Virus record (IMG/VR): IMGVR_UViG_3300021475_000047
Span: 1-28,162 of that record
Reading direction: 5' to 3' (one strand)
Source of the DNA: a virus
DNA: 28,162 nucleotides
Of the stretch, positions 1 through 8,618 are shown one piece after another (position 1 is the first letter of the stretch; each line of letters starts with the position of its first letter). The notes below the pieces were generated by a model. The model searched no databases. It worked only from the letters and a program-made list of their open reading frames with translations, and was not told the origin of the DNA. A program made the position numbers and the translations under genes.

Positions 1-1
1 A

Positions 2-1174
2 CTCTGGAAGAACAGTAATGCGTTTCTGCAAAATGTGGACATGCAGTATGATGACTCCTTTGCCGTTGCTGGTGCGAAGATTGGTAATACACTGAGGATT
101 AGGCTGCCGAACGACTATATTGTTACCACGGGGCCTGCGCTGAGTGTGCAGGATACTGCGGAGCAGAATACGACGCTTACCATGGCGACGCAGAAACATG
201 TTGATATTGCGTTCACCACCCAGGAACGGACCCTCAGTTTGGATGATTTCTCGCGGAGGATTTTAGCTCCGGCGGTGAACAACCTGGCTGGGTCTGTGGC
301 CGCGGACATTATGTCAGGGGCTGAAGGTGGGATCTGCAATCTTGTGGCCAACCAGGATGCGAGTCAGAATATTTTGAGTCCTATTGCAGCGACTTATCTG
401 CTGGCCGGTGCCAACCTGGACAACAATTCCGGGCCGATTGAGAACCGGAAGGTTGTCAATAATCCGGTGACTGAAGCCAGGATGGTTGCAACGCTGGCTG
501 GACTGTTGAATCCGGCACCGGAGATTGGTCGGCAGTATGTGACCGGACGCATGTATGATGCGCTCGGTTTCATCTGGATGAAGGACCAGACCGTCATCAC
601 CCATACGTCTGGGACGATGGCGCAAGGTTCTCTGACAGTCAATGGGGCCAATCAGACTGGATTGGCGATTGCGGTTGCGGCGGCTGCGAGCACGCTGGCG
701 GTGGGCGACATTGTGACCATTGCTGGTGTGTTTAAGGTGAATAGGATCACCAAGCAGACCACTGGGCAGCTGGAGCAGTTTGTGGTCACGCAGCCGCTTG
801 CGGTTGGCGGGACTGTACTGAATCTGTATCCGGCTATTGTGCCGCCTTCTGGTGGACTGCCGGTTCAGTATCAGACGGTGACGGCAAGCCCGGCGAATGG
901 GGCTGCAGTCAATCCGACCAATGGGCTGGCGGCGTCCTCTGTCTACCGGAAGAACTTTGTGTTCGCTCCGGAAGCGGTCACGCTGGCTACGGCGGATCTG
1001 GAGACTCCAGAGGGTGTTCACGCGGTTGCACGTGAGCAGTTTGATGGGGTGAGCATGAGGATGATTACGGATTACTTTATCGGGACTGACCAGCTGATTA
1101 CCAGACTGGATGTTCTGTATGGGTATCTGTGGATCAGGCCAGAGTGGGCCGTGGTTGTGGCGGATGTCATATAA
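2..1174 (+). CDS. P22-type major capsid (coat) protein, 5' end missing
   Basis: The open frame enters from the left edge without a start codon (frame 2), so the N-terminus lies outside the window; about 391 residues remain. The protein looks like an HK97-fold coat protein of the P22 gp5 family. Supporting features are an early segment about engineered or natural contacts with 'TLRIRLP', a helix-rich stretch with 'DDFSRRILAPAVNNLA', a central Ala/Gly/Val-rich beta insertion ('GDIVTIAGVF') like the P22 coat I-domain region, and the C-terminus 'LDVLYGYLWIRPEWAVVV', which resembles coat C-termini that end in a Gly-Tyr/Trp and Arg-Pro-Glu motif. Its position upstream of gp4-like and gp10-like genes agrees. 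A strong hairpin follows the stop codon. An encapsulin-like or other HK97-fold capsid family is the alternative; I am fairly confident of capsid and less so of the exact family. Confidence 0.75.
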   Translation, partial: LWKNSNAFLQNVDMQYDDSFAVAGAKIGNTLRIRLPNDYIVTTGPALSVQDTAEQNTTLTMATQKHVDIAFTTQERTLSLDDFSRRILAPAVNNLAGSVAADIMSGAEGGICNLVANQDASQNILSPIAATYLLAGANLDNNSGPIENRKVVNNPVTEARMVATLAGLLNPAPEIGRQYVTGRMYDALGFIWMKDQTVITHTSGTMAQGSLTVNGANQTGLAIAVAAAASTLAVGDIVTIAGVFKVNRITKQTTGQLEQFVVTQPLAVGGTVLNLYPAIVPPSGGLPVQYQTVTASPANGAAVNPTNGLAASSVYRKNFVFAPEAVTLATADLETPEGVHAVAREQFDGVSMRMITDYFIGTDQLITRLDVLYGYLWIRPEWAVVVADVI

Positions 1175-1187
1175 GCCACCAACAAGA

Positions 1188-1212
1188 AGGGGGTCTGCTG
1201 CGCAGACCCTCT
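1188..1212 (+). terminator. Hairpin after the coat gene, terminator-like or mRNA-stabilising
   Basis: An 11-bp stem (1188-1198 pairs with 1202-1212, one G-T wobble) closes a 3-nt TGC loop, 14 bases after the coat stop codon. Only TTT follows after two Gs, so the U-tract is poor. It sits in the longest gap of the rightward cluster (1175-1277), which otherwise holds only a GAGGAGGA ribosome binding site for the next gene. A partial terminator or 3'-end stabiliser that sets coat mRNA level would fit. Confidence 0.5.
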
Positions 1213-1277
1213 GGTTTGAGAAGCTGGATGAGATGGGAGGCCAATTCTGGCCTCCCGAGCCAGTAGAGGAGGAGGAC

Positions 1278-1838
1278 ATGCCGGAAGTCGGTGCGAAGTA
1301 CCCGATGATGCTCTATGATGGGCCACGACAGTGTATTGTGTATGATGCCGAGGAGAGGGCTGAGGCGACGAGCCATGGCTATAAGCCGCATCCCAGTATG
1401 GAGCCATCAGCTCCGGATAAGCCGTTGATGGCTCCAGTTGTCAAACATGCTCCCTATTTGAGTCAGACTGGGAGTGTGTTGAACTGTACGATGGGTGAGT
1501 GGACGGGTGAGCCTGATACCTATCATTACCAGTTTAGGAGAGATGTAAGTACGAATATTGGGACAGACTCCAATGAGTATAGTCTAACTCCAGCGGATGC
1601 TGGCAGTACCATTGACTGTAAGCTGGAGGCGGTCAATACGGCTGGATCAGCGTTTTCGGTGTCGAATGGGATTGCTATCCCTGATTTGAGGCCTGAGCAG
1701 CGTATGCCTCCGCCTATTCCGAAAGCTACGGAGGTGAAGACCACTGTATCTGTTCAGAAGTCTGTGGAGGTGAAGAAGCCTGCTACGCCTGCTCCTGCGC
1801 CGGCGAAACCCGCTGCGCCGCCGCCGAAGAAGGTGTGA
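1278..1838 (+). CDS. Ig-like domain head/decoration protein (putative)
   Basis: 186 residues. The ATG at 1278 is chosen because a GAGGAGGA ribosome site lies just upstream; the open frame extends further 5' but runs through the hairpin. Residues 1-40 carry a small domain with YPMMLY (8-13) and a second half ending EERAEATSHGY. Residues about 57-135 look like a bacterial/phage Ig-like fold: C70, W75, a YHYQFRR strand, YSLTPADAGSTIDCK with C114, then VNTAGSAFS. Residues 136-186 are a low-complexity Pro/Ala/Lys tail. Ig-like domains of this type are common surface ornaments of phage heads and tails. Located directly after the coat gene, a head-decoration role is likely but inferred. Its N-terminal motif recurs in the gene at 2028. 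Confidence 0.6.
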   Translation: MPEVGAKYPMMLYDGPRQCIVYDAEERAEATSHGYKPHPSMEPSAPDKPLMAPVVKHAPYLSQTGSVLNCTMGEWTGEPDTYHYQFRRDVSTNIGTDSNEYSLTPADAGSTIDCKLEAVNTAGSAFSVSNGIAIPDLRPEQRMPPPIPKATEVKTTVSVQKSVEVKKPATPAPAPAKPAAPPPKKV

Positions 1839-1839
1839 G

Positions 1840-2028
1840 ATGCCCAAAATTCTGGAGGACGCTGTTAAGGCGATCAAGAAGACAAGCCTAGGAGTCAATC
1901 CCTGGGCTGTGGCGACGTCCACACTGCAGAAAGCTGGGGAGCTGAAGAAGGGAACTAATAAGCCGACGGCGAAGGGCGTGAAGCGTGGGGAGATGACCAG
2001 GGCTGAGAGACATAAGGAGAAGAAGTGA
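1840..2028 (+). CDS. Small basic protein of unknown function
   Basis: 62 residues, ATG two bases after the preceding stop codon, with an AAGG-type ribosome site. The sequence is strongly basic, with many Lys/Arg residues (GVKRGEMTRAERHKEKK at the C-terminus), no Cys and no membrane segment. It overlaps the next start (the TGA at 2026-2028 shares bases with the ATG at 2028), suggesting translational coupling. I do not recognise a family. Its place among head genes suggests a minor head or DNA-associated protein, which is inference only. Confidence 0.6.
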   Translation: MPKILEDAVKAIKKTSLGVNPWAVATSTLQKAGELKKGTNKPTAKGVKRGEMTRAERHKEKK

Positions 2029-2534
2029 TGCCAAGAAATAGGATGAATAAAGTGTACTCCATTTATCATTCGATGGAGGATAGAGGACTGTTTGAGACGA
2101 ATAAGGCTAATGTCCAGGCAGTGAGTAATGATGGGCTCTCTATTTACGAGGGGCCGGTGCAGTATCCCAAGATGCTGTATCATCCGAAGGGGGAGCTGCA
2201 CTGTATTTCGCAGGGCATTCTGGTCACGGATCGGGATAGCAGGCCGGTGTTTGATGAGACGGGGAAGCCCAAATATGCGGGAGCTGTTTGGGGAGTGAAG
2301 AATGTCATTGTGGAGAGCGAGGCTCAGGAAGAGGAGATGGTTGCGCTCGGATGGCACTATACGGAGGCGCAGGCGCTTAGAGCCAATCCGGAGACTCATT
2401 TGAAAGCACCGCCCAAGACTACACATGAGCTGCAATCGGAGGAGATTGCTGCACTGAAGAAGCAGATTGAGGAAATGAAGGGCAAGGTGGTGCCCGACTC
2501 CAAGCCGGCTTCGACTCCTGGAAAGGCTGCGTAA
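2028..2534 (+). CDS. Unknown head-region protein with YPxMLY domain and C-terminal coiled coil
   Basis: 168 residues, started at the ATG overlapping the previous stop codon (GTGATG). Residues 46-51 read YPKMLY and residues 92-109 have a V-x-E-E-E-x-LGW pattern, the same arrangement as the N-terminal domain of the gene at 1278 (YPMMLY, then EE and GY). Residues about 134-152 form a short heptad-like amphipathic helix (ELQSEEIAALKKQIEEMKG), followed by a Ser/Pro/Ala tail. No catalytic motif is visible. Its position between coat and gp4-like genes suggests a minor structural or connector-associated protein. It ends TAA-ATG against the gp4-like gene. Confidence 0.6.
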   Translation: MPRNRMNKVYSIYHSMEDRGLFETNKANVQAVSNDGLSIYEGPVQYPKMLYHPKGELHCISQGILVTDRDSRPVFDETGKPKYAGAVWGVKNVIVESEAQEEEMVALGWHYTEAQALRANPETHLKAPPKTTHELQSEEIAALKKQIEEMKGKVVPDSKPASTPGKAA

Positions 2535-3386
2535 ATGTCCCAGCTGACTCCGTTAGCGACTTCTGTCAATGATATTTGCAATGCCGCGCTGAAGGAGTGC
2601 GGTGCGCTGGGTCAGGGGCAGAGTCCGACGGGGGAGGAGCTTGCGGATGCTTGGGCTAGACTCCAGTGGATGTTGCAGGAATGGGGTGAAGACAGTTTTC
2701 TGGTATGGAGGCAGAGGACTATTACGGTCCAGCAGGTGGATACGAGTGTGCTACCTACTGATCCCGATCAGGGGACACCGGCTCGCCCTGTTTATTATTT
2801 TCCAATTGGACCGGGAGCTGGTGTGCTGGGTGGGTTTGAGACTGGGCCAGATAATACTGCGGTATCTCCGACTCAATCTTTATCCGTCGCTCCGCGACGG
2901 ATAAGGGCTGTCTTCTTGAGACAGCCAGGGCAGTCTGGAGGGCTCCCGATTGATTATCCGCTGTATGGACTGGATAGCATGGCGGACTATGCGAGAATTG
3001 CGCTGAAGGGCATGGTGAGTTTTCCGGGAGCTTATTATTATGATCCGGCGTGGCCGCTTGGGAGGATTTTCCTTTACCCGCTGCCTACCAATGCCATTTA
3101 TGGTGTTGGCTGTGTTTTACGTGATCAGCTGCCGCTTCAGTTTGTGACGGCGCAGGATGTGATTGAGCTGCCGTTTATTTATTTTAATGCGTTTTATACT
3201 AATCTGGCTGTGCGGTTGAGGCCGCATTATGGGATGAGGACTTTTCCAGGAGATACGCTGCCGGATCTTGCCAAGGGTGCGAGAGCGGCGATCAAGAATA
3301 CTTCTGTGCAGATTGCTCAGCTTAGTCTGCCACAGGAGTTGAGTAGACCGGGAATATATAACATATTCTCGGATCGGAGCTATTGA
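2535..3386 (+). CDS. P22 gp4-like head-to-tail adaptor (tail accessory factor)
   Basis: 283 residues, immediately after the preceding TAA. The N-terminal ~60 residues match the helical gp4/gp6-type connector pattern: VNDICNAALKECGALG, then GEELADAWARLQWMLQEWG. A tryptophan-containing beta strand and DQGTPARP follow. The remainder has FPGAYYYDPAWPLGRIFLYPLP and a late helical segment. In P22, gp4 binds the portal, stabilises packaged DNA and provides the platform for gp10. This protein is much longer than P22 gp4 (about 166 residues), so it carries an added C-terminal domain. The family call rests on the N-terminal pattern and on a gp10-like gene downstream. Confidence 0.7.
   Translation: MSQLTPLATSVNDICNAALKECGALGQGQSPTGEELADAWARLQWMLQEWGEDSFLVWRQRTITVQQVDTSVLPTDPDQGTPARPVYYFPIGPGAGVLGGFETGPDNTAVSPTQSLSVAPRRIRAVFLRQPGQSGGLPIDYPLYGLDSMADYARIALKGMVSFPGAYYYDPAWPLGRIFLYPLPTNAIYGVGCVLRDQLPLQFVTAQDVIELPFIYFNAFYTNLAVRLRPHYGMRTFPGDTLPDLAKGARAAIKNTSVQIAQLSLPQELSRPGIYNIFSDRSY
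2880..2926 (+). repeat. Two adjacent perfect inverted repeats inside the gp4-like gene
   Basis: First hairpin: 2880-2890 pairs perfectly with 2894-2904 (11 bp, TCC loop). Second hairpin: 2906-2913 pairs with 2919-2926 (8 bp, TCTTG loop). Both are in coding sequence, for the stretch beginning SVAPRRIRAVFLRQPG. They are neither at a gene end nor followed by T-runs. Confidence 0.75.
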
Positions 3387-3398
3387 AAGGACTGAGAG

Positions 3399-3785
3399 AT
3401 GACTATTCGTGTTCTGCCCGATACGCCGGTTACGAACAATATCACTGCGCTGGCGGGTGGTGCTTTGACGACAGCAACTCCGTTGCTGTCGACTGGGATG
3501 AATGAGATTGATACGGTTGTTACGACGGGTGACTCCGTTGTGATGCCGCCTGCCGTGATGGGCTTTAGCGTTTGGGTCAACATGCAGAATACGGCGGCTG
3601 GACTGAGTGGGAAGATACTGGCGCAGGCCAATCCGTTCAACAACAATATCCTGGACCAGTTTGTGGCGCATGGTTCTGTTGCGCTGGTGGCGGGTGCGAC
3701 TGGGTTGGTGCTGCTGAATGGGCACTGCAGCCTGTTCATCTGCACCACGCAGGGTATCTGGAAGCAGGTCGGCGACTTCTCTTAA
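3399..3785 (+). CDS. Small beta-rich virion protein, copy 1 of a tandem pair
   Basis: 128 residues. Motifs are ITALAGGALTTATPL (about 15-29), GDSVVMPPAVMG (about 47-58) and the C-terminal FICTTQGIWKQVGDFS. The next gene repeats the same plan: AGGGVALATPL, ADSVVLPPAIMN, FICMTLGKWKQIADFA. It is Gly/Ala/Val-rich with no charged catalytic clusters, consistent with a small beta-sandwich structural protein. No enzyme motif is seen. The location between the gp4-like protein and the fibres suggests a neck or decoration role (inferred). Confidence 0.6.
   Translation: MTIRVLPDTPVTNNITALAGGALTTATPLLSTGMNEIDTVVTTGDSVVMPPAVMGFSVWVNMQNTAAGLSGKILAQANPFNNNILDQFVAHGSVALVAGATGLVLLNGHCSLFICTTQGIWKQVGDFS
3469..3491 (+). 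repeat. Perfect 10-bp inverted repeat, TCC loop, intragenic
   Basis: 3469-3478 pairs perfectly with 3482-3491 around a TCC loop, the same loop as the hairpin at 2880-2904. It lies within the first paralogous small-protein gene. Confidence 0.7.
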
Positions 3786-3800
3786 TGGAAGGAGGGCGAA

Positions 3801-4250
3801 ATGCCCGGTTCTCATTTGGCGTTTCTGCCCTCTCTCCAAACGGGGAGAGGTGCTGGGCTGTTGGACTCGACAGAGATGTCGAAGTTTTTCAATATGGTGC
3901 TGGGTTGTGTGAATGGTATCACGGCTCATGCGGGCGGTGGAGTTGCCTTGGCGACTCCGCTTAACCTGGGGTTCAATGAGGTGGATGTCTGCGCTACGGC
4001 GGCGGACTCTGTTGTGCTGCCTCCGGCCATTATGAATGCGCTCTGTTGGGTGTATAATGGTGGCGCTGCAAGTATGAATATCTTTAATCTGCAAAGTAAT
4101 CCGAATACGGGCGTGACTGATGTCATTGTTCCGCATGGGGTGACAGCTGCGAATGCTGGGACGGTGGCTGTTGCGCTGACTGCTGGGCATATGACGGGGT
4201 TTATTTGTATGACGCTAGGCAAGTGGAAGCAGATTGCTGACTTTGCCTGA
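3801..4250 (+). CDS. Small beta-rich virion protein, copy 2 of a tandem pair
   Basis: 149 residues, with a good GGAGG ribosome site 15 bases after the previous gene. Residues from about 35 on align with the gene at 3399: NGITAHAGGGVALATPL, AADSVVLPPAIMN, a central strand region and FICMTLGKWKQIADFA at the C-terminus. The N-terminal ~34 residues (LAFLPSLQTGRGAGLL) are extra. A wobble-containing 9-bp inverted repeat with AAAC loop (3829-3850) lies in this extra part. The divergence of the two copies shows an old duplication. Function is unknown, presumably structural. Confidence 0.6.
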   Translation: MPGSHLAFLPSLQTGRGAGLLDSTEMSKFFNMVLGCVNGITAHAGGGVALATPLNLGFNEVDVCATAADSVVLPPAIMNALCWVYNGGAASMNIFNLQSNPNTGVTDVIVPHGVTAANAGTVAVALTAGHMTGFICMTLGKWKQIADFA

Positions 4251-4260
4251 GGAGTGAGCT

Positions 4261-5349
4261 GTGACTTTTCCAAACGGGAAATATCCTAGCTTCAACACGA
4301 GTCTTGGTCGGCTCATGCCAACCGGCCAAGACCTCCAACAGCTGGTCATGGATATGACCTCGGGAGGGGGTGGGATTACGGATGCGCCGAATAATGGAAA
4401 TTATTATGTAAGGCAGAGTGCGAGCTGGGTGGTGATGCCGAGCACTACGAGTGTGACGAGTGTGGCAGGGAAGACAGGGATTGTTACGCTTAATCATAAT
4501 GATATTACGGATTGGGCTGCTGCGACTGCGACGTATTTGACGGGCAATCAGACGATTACACTGGGAGGGGATCTTACTGGGTTGGGGTCTACGACTATTA
4601 CGGCGACGCTGAATAATGTGAATGCAAATGTGGGGACGTTCCAGGGACTGTCGGTTAATGCTAAGGGGTTAGTGACTGCGGCGGCTAATATGAATTATGC
4701 TCCGCTCAATAGTCCGGTGTTGACAGGGACGCCGACTGCGCCGACACAGAGTCCGGGCGATAATACTAATAATGTTGCGACGACTGCTTTTGTGACAGCG
4801 GCTGTGGCTGGTGGATCTGGTGGGGTCTCCAGCTTTAATACGAGGACTGGGGTAGTTACGCTGAATTCGGGGGATGTTACTACGGCGCTGGGTTATACGC
4901 CGTATAATGCGACCAATCCAACAGGATATCAGACTGCTGCACAGGTTACTACAGCAATAGGAGCGGCAAATCTCTCTTATACCAATCTGCCATCTGAGGT
5001 GCAAAAGGTTCCGATTAGTTTTGCGTTTCCGGGCGTGCCAGCGGGTAATGCGATGGTTAACGCTCCGTCGGCGATGGCTCTGACTATTCCGGCTGTTTTG
5101 GCAGGTACCGTCGTTTACGACGGTACCCTGCCAACGGCGAGTGCAGTTTTCACATTGAATAAGATCTCTGGGGGGACGACGACTGCACTGGGGACTGTGA
5201 CGATTACGACGACTAATCATACATCTGCGACGCTTTCTGGGACTGGTGGATCTTTGGCTATTGGAGATGTGCTGCAGATGGTTGCGCCGGGAACGGCTGA
5301 TGCGACGCTGGCGGATGTGGGGATTACTGTTTTGGCTATGAGAGTATGA
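4261..5349 (+). CDS. Tail fibre / receptor-binding protein 1
   Basis: 362 residues, GTG start with GAGGAG six to seven bases upstream. Residues 1-30 contain GKYPSFN, then MPTG-x-DLQQL, an N-terminal motif shared with the collagen-like fibre at 7008. Residues about 60-230 carry repeats of phage tail-fibre type: [12 protein letters not shown] and [15 protein letters not shown] (two copies of a TGxVTLN beta turn), and the [20 protein letters not shown] / [11 protein letters not shown] motif typical of side-tail-fibre shafts. The C-terminal ~110 residues form a beta-rich tip with [15 protein letters not shown]. Fibres with a common N-terminus generally dock to the same virion site. The stop codon overlaps the next start as ATGA. 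Confidence 0.75.
   Translation: MTFPNGKYPSFNTSLGRLMPTGQDLQQLVMDMTSGGGGITDAPNNGNYYVRQSASWVVMPSTTSVTSVAGKTGIVTLNHNDITDWAAATATYLTGNQTITLGGDLTGLGSTTITATLNNVNANVGTFQGLSVNAKGLVTAAANMNYAPLNSPVLTGTPTAPTQSPGDNTNNVATTAFVTAAVAGGSGGVSSFNTRTGVVTLNSGDVTTALGYTPYNATNPTGYQTAAQVTTAIGAANLSYTNLPSEVQKVPISFAFPGVPAGNAMVNAPSAMALTIPAVLAGTVVYDGTLPTASAVFTLNKISGGTTTALGTVTITTTNHTSATLSGTGGSLAIGDVLQMVAPGTADATLADVGITVLAMRV
4301..4332 (+). repeat. 11-bp inverted repeat (one wobble) in fibre 1
   Basis: 4301-4311 pairs with 4322-4332 with a single G-T wobble and a 10-nt loop. It lies within the part encoding the conserved N-terminal motif of the fibre. Confidence 0.5.
5098..5134 (+). repeat. 17-bp inverted repeat with a one-base bulge in fibre 1
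   Basis: 5098-5114 pairs with 5117-5134 along 17 bp, with a single bulged base in the right arm and a 2-nt loop (functionally a 4-nt loop). It is intragenic, coding for the [13 protein letters not shown] region. It is one of the longest hairpins in the window. Confidence 0.75.
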
Positions 5350-6995
5350 CCTGGGCTACTTGGAACCCGGCTGATCTGGTTAACGTTACAGTAAGTGGCG
5401 GTAACCTGATTGCGACTCCGACTGGGCAGGGGGGTATACGAAGTAATGCTTCTGTGATTGGGGGCAAATATTACTGGGAATATGTTTTTGGTAGTGGAGT
5501 TGCCACTAGTGTTTTCCTAGGTATTGCGATAGCCACTACTAATTTGAGTAATGTTTCGCAAAATGCCACTCTGGCGGCAGGGTTTAATGGGAGTGGTAGT
5601 AGCGCTGTTAATGGGGGTGGTGTGAGTGGTGCCCTTGGCGCGTTTGGTTCAGGGAGTGTTGGCTGTGTTGCTCTTGATGTAGGGGCACAGCTTATTTGGT
5701 TTAGGAATGGGGCTGCAGGAAGCTGGAATGGATCGGGGACAGCTAATCCTGCGACTGGGACGGGTGGATACTCTATATCTAGTCTTGGAAGTGTTCCGTT
5801 ATATGCTCTTGGTTCATTTACGATTAGTGGGGCTGCTGCAATTACGGCTAATTTTGGTGCGAGTGCTTTTACGGGGGTGGTGCCTGGTGGGTTTACAGCA
5901 GGGTTGCCAACATCTGTGGTGACTGGGGGGTTTGCAAGTTATACGGGCTATCCCAATCGTTCAAGCGGAAATGCTGGGGCAAGCTCTATATTTTTGACTA
6001 AAGTGACGGCTCAGCAGAATGGAGTTGTTAATGCTGTTCTGCTTGATATGCCTGGTGCTACTAGTGGAATTAATTTTAGGGCGCTGATTTATGATGCAAC
6101 GCCTAGTGCGCTACTGGCAAGTAGTGCCATTTTCAACTCGGTTGTTGCTAATTATAATAGGCTTGCGTTAAGTACGCCACTGAATATTGTTGCAGGGACG
6201 AGTTATTATGTAGGTTATGTTTGTGACAGTTCTTTATCTGTTACTATTACGGCTGGCCCTTCAACTTCGTGGTTTGTGAGTGGAAGTCAAAGTCCAACTA
6301 CTCCGGCTAATCCTATAGTTGGAGGCTCTAGTAATTCTAGTCAGTTGATGTTTGCGCTGGAGCTGGATGGGACGGGGGCGCAGGCTTATGGTTTCTCCAC
6401 GGATCAGTCGACGGGAGTGACGCTGTCGAGTGCGCGGAAGGTGGCTACCTTTCCGACGACTAATTTTCAAGGTGCGAGGAGTGTTGTTACCCGTCTGCCG
6501 GGCATTGGGAAGTGGTATGCGGAGATTGTTATTGGTGGGACGATGGGTAATGCTGCAGGTACTGCAGTGGGGTTAGCTAGTGTTGCTTGGGGAGTTACAG
6601 AAGGTGGGCAGAATATTCCGTATGTTGCATTTCTATATCCTAATGGTACTGCGACTATCGGAACACCTAGTATGAGCTACTCTGTTGGGGATACGGTAGG
6701 GATTGCTTATGATGCAGTTAATAACTTTATGTGGTGGAATAAGAATAATGGCTCTTGGTTTGGCGCGACTTCCACGGCTGGTAATCCGTCGACGCCGACT
6801 GGCGGTCTAGCGGTTCAGAATGCTGCATGGCCTAATGCTGTGTCAGTTCAGACAGTGGCTCTTGGGGATACTCCTGCTCTTACTTTGCATGATACGGCGG
6901 ACCTTCTACATTATGCACCACCAGCTGGTTTCTCGGCTTGGTCTGGAGGCAGTAGTGTTGTACATGGTAAGGGAAGTGTCTGGGTCCAGGCTTAA
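5346..6995 (+). CDS. Tail-associated protein with two SPRY-like beta domains
   Basis: 549 residues; the start overlaps the previous stop codon (ATGA). Residues about 1-180 resemble phage SPRY/B30.2-like domains: a WNPADL start, [16 protein letters not shown], and [14 protein letters not shown] with a Gly/Ser/Ala-rich linker. Residues about 190-340 form a separate beta-sandwich ([22 protein letters not shown]). Residues about 350-549 hold a second SPRY-like unit: [38 protein letters not shown]. The two outer units share the order 'G-K-W/Y-Y-x-E', 'GLA/GIA', 'W-W/F-x-N', suggesting an internal duplication. The protein lies between two fibres, so a receptor- or glycan-binding role is plausible but inferred. 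It is very low in Cys and charged residues, as expected for an extracellular virion part. Confidence 0.65.
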   Translation: MTWATWNPADLVNVTVSGGNLIATPTGQGGIRSNASVIGGKYYWEYVFGSGVATSVFLGIAIATTNLSNVSQNATLAAGFNGSGSSAVNGGGVSGALGAFGSGSVGCVALDVGAQLIWFRNGAAGSWNGSGTANPATGTGGYSISSLGSVPLYALGSFTISGAAAITANFGASAFTGVVPGGFTAGLPTSVVTGGFASYTGYPNRSSGNAGASSIFLTKVTAQQNGVVNAVLLDMPGATSGINFRALIYDATPSALLASSAIFNSVVANYNRLALSTPLNIVAGTSYYVGYVCDSSLSVTITAGPSTSWFVSGSQSPTTPANPIVGGSSNSSQLMFALELDGTGAQAYGFSTDQSTGVTLSSARKVATFPTTNFQGARSVVTRLPGIGKWYAEIVIGGTMGNAAGTAVGLASVAWGVTEGGQNIPYVAFLYPNGTATIGTPSMSYSVGDTVGIAYDAVNNFMWWNKNNGSWFGATSTAGNPSTPTGGLAVQNAAWPNAVSVQTVALGDTPALTLHDTADLLHYAPPAGFSAWSGGSSVVHGKGSVWVQA

Positions 6996-7007
6996 AGAGG
7001 TGTTGAG

Positions 7008-8618
7008 ATGACAGTAACTGGAAAGTATCCGAGCTTCAACGTGAGCACTGGACCGGTTATGCCGACCGGCCTAGATCTGCAGCAGCTGGCTGCTGAGGCG
7101 GACAGTCATCCATTGATTGCGCCCTCTGATGGGCAGGTCTATGGAATGCAGAATGCCGACTGGGTTGTGCTGGACGAAAGTCAGGGAGGCGTCGGACCTC
7201 CAGGACCGCAAGGGCCTGTCGGACCCAGTGGTCCTCCTGGAAACACTGGACTACAGGGAATACCTGGGCCAGCTGGACCGCAAGGTCCAGCTGGCACTGA
7301 TGGGTTGCAGGGTGCGTCGGGAGCACCGGGGACAATTGGACCTGCTGGTCCGGCTGGGCCTCAGGGAGCGGCTGGTCCGACTGGGTTGGCTGGGCCGGTG
7401 GGACCGGCGGGACAAGATGGAGGCGTTGGGCCAGCGGGACCGCAAGGTGTGCCTGGTGAGGCTGGGCCGCAAGGGTTGCAAGGTGGGCAGGGTCCGGCTG
7501 GACAGCAGGGACCGACGGGTAATACGGGACTGACAGGACCGCAGGGTCCGGCCGGTCCTATGGGACAACAAGGGGCGCAGGGACTGCCAGGGCCGACTGG
7601 GAATACAGGGGCGCAAGGTGTGCCTGGACCAGCTGGGCCGTTAGGACCGGCTGGGCCATCCACTGTGAGTGCGAACACGGGGAATACGGCTGCTCTGGGA
7701 ACGGATGGCTATATCTTTGTGCCAGCTCCGGCTGTGCCGAGTGGGTCGAATGTGGTGCCTGCACCGGATGGGGCCGGATCGGCAGGTGCAACGGCTACTT
7801 ATTCGAGAGGGGATCATCAGCATCCGTCTGATCCGAGCAAGCTGTCGTTGTCTGGTGGGACGATGACAGGGGCACTTATACTGAATACTAATCCGTCAGT
7901 GCCGTTTGGGGCTTCTACTAAGCAGTATGTGGATAGCTCTGTGCCTGGGCCTTCCACTGTTGTTCCGCTCATGGCTGGGACGGCGGCTGTTGGGACAGGG
8001 ACTACTTGGGCTAGAGCGGACCATGTGCATCCCTCGGACGCTAATAGGGTGGCGAAGTCTGGCGACACTATGTCCGGACTGCTGGTGCTGTCGGGTGATC
8101 CGACGAATGTGCTGGGAGCTGTCACGAAGCAGTATTCGGATACGAAGGTGCCGCAGGCTGGCGGCGTTACAATGGGGGGTGTGTTAAATCTGCTGGGGAC
8201 GGTGGCGCAGGATAACGCACCTCCTGGGTGTGTGGGAGAGGTTCTGTTCACGTCGGTGACAACTGGGGTGGCTATTGGGCAGACGGTGCCGGTCAATATT
8301 GCTACGCTGGCGCTGACAGCGGGTGATTGGGACGTGTCTGGCGTGGTTTATTTTACGGCGCAGACTAATCCTACATCGATAACTGCAGGAATAAGCCAGA
8401 CGAGTGCTGCGTTGCCGACTACGGCTAACGTGCTGGCTGGTGTTGCCTCGATATCACAGCAGCAAGGTAATATGCAGTCAGGAGCATTCTTTGTGAATGC
8501 TGGAAGGTGTAGGATCAATACCAATGCATCCAAGAGTGTGTTTCTGATTGTGCAATTGACTGGTGCTGGGGCAAGTGCGGCTGGAATGGGTTATATTGGG
8601 GCGAGGAGGGCCAGGTGA
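7008..8618 (+). CDS. Collagen-like tail fibre
   Basis: 536 residues. Residues 1-30 repeat the GKYPSFN / MPTG-x-DLQQL anchor of the gene at 4261. Residues 60-218 are about 53 uninterrupted Gly-X-Y triplets rich in GPA, GPQ and GPT, predicting a collagen triple helix. Next come two repeats, each with an Asp-His-x-His-Pro motif (D269/H270/H272 and D338/H339/H341), followed by TMTGALIL...STKQYVD and TMSGLLVL...VTKQYSD shaft repeats. The C-terminal ~130 residues are a beta-rich tip starting near [10 protein letters not shown] and containing [17 protein letters not shown]. Trimeric fibre assembly is well established for such architecture; the His pairs could bind metal in a trimer axis as in other fibres (inference). 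The gene is preceded by a GAGGTGTTGAG ribosome region. Confidence 0.85.
   Translation: MTVTGKYPSFNVSTGPVMPTGLDLQQLAAEADSHPLIAPSDGQVYGMQNADWVVLDESQGGVGPPGPQGPVGPSGPPGNTGLQGIPGPAGPQGPAGTDGLQGASGAPGTIGPAGPAGPQGAAGPTGLAGPVGPAGQDGGVGPAGPQGVPGEAGPQGLQGGQGPAGQQGPTGNTGLTGPQGPAGPMGQQGAQGLPGPTGNTGAQGVPGPAGPLGPAGPSTVSANTGNTAALGTDGYIFVPAPAVPSGSNVVPAPDGAGSAGATATYSRGDHQHPSDPSKLSLSGGTMTGALILNTNPSVPFGASTKQYVDSSVPGPSTVVPLMAGTAAVGTGTTWARADHVHPSDANRVAKSGDTMSGLLVLSGDPTNVLGAVTKQYSDTKVPQAGGVTMGGVLNLLGTVAQDNAPPGCVGEVLFTSVTTGVAIGQTVPVNIATLALTAGDWDVSGVVYFTAQTNPTSITAGISQTSAALPTTANVLAGVASISQQQGNMQSGAFFVNAGRCRINTNASKSVFLIVQLTGAGASAAGMGYIGARRAR
7185..7661 (+). repeat. Gly-X-Y collagen-coding repeat tract
   Basis: About 53 consecutive codon triplets beginning with GGN and mostly coding GPx or GxP/Q/A. 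The DNA copies are imperfect 9-base periods and therefore prone to slippage, so fibre length may vary among relatives. A perfect 12-bp hairpin lies inside at 7268-7295. Confidence 0.85.
7268..7295 (+). repeat. Perfect 12-bp inverted repeat with GCAA tetraloop
   Basis: 7268-7279 pairs perfectly with 7284-7295 around GCAA, a GNRA-type tetraloop in the mRNA sense. The collagen repeat makes partial palindromes more likely here because GGACC and GGTCC codons alternate, so it is weaker evidence than hairpins elsewhere. Confidence 0.7.

Noticed and set aside
314-1279. Long antisense frame opposite the coat gene (321 residues)
   Set aside because: It lies fully across the coat gene and hairpin. Composition is Arg/His/Ile-rich shadow type, and it has no coupling to any gene.
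3117-4190. Long leftward frame of 357 residues opposite the gp4-like and small protein genes
   Set aside because: Arg/His-rich shadow crossing several well-supported rightward genes.
7185-7661. Collagen tract as CRISPR or satellite array
   Set aside because: The 9-base period is coding Gly-X-Y, with no constant repeats and variable spacers.
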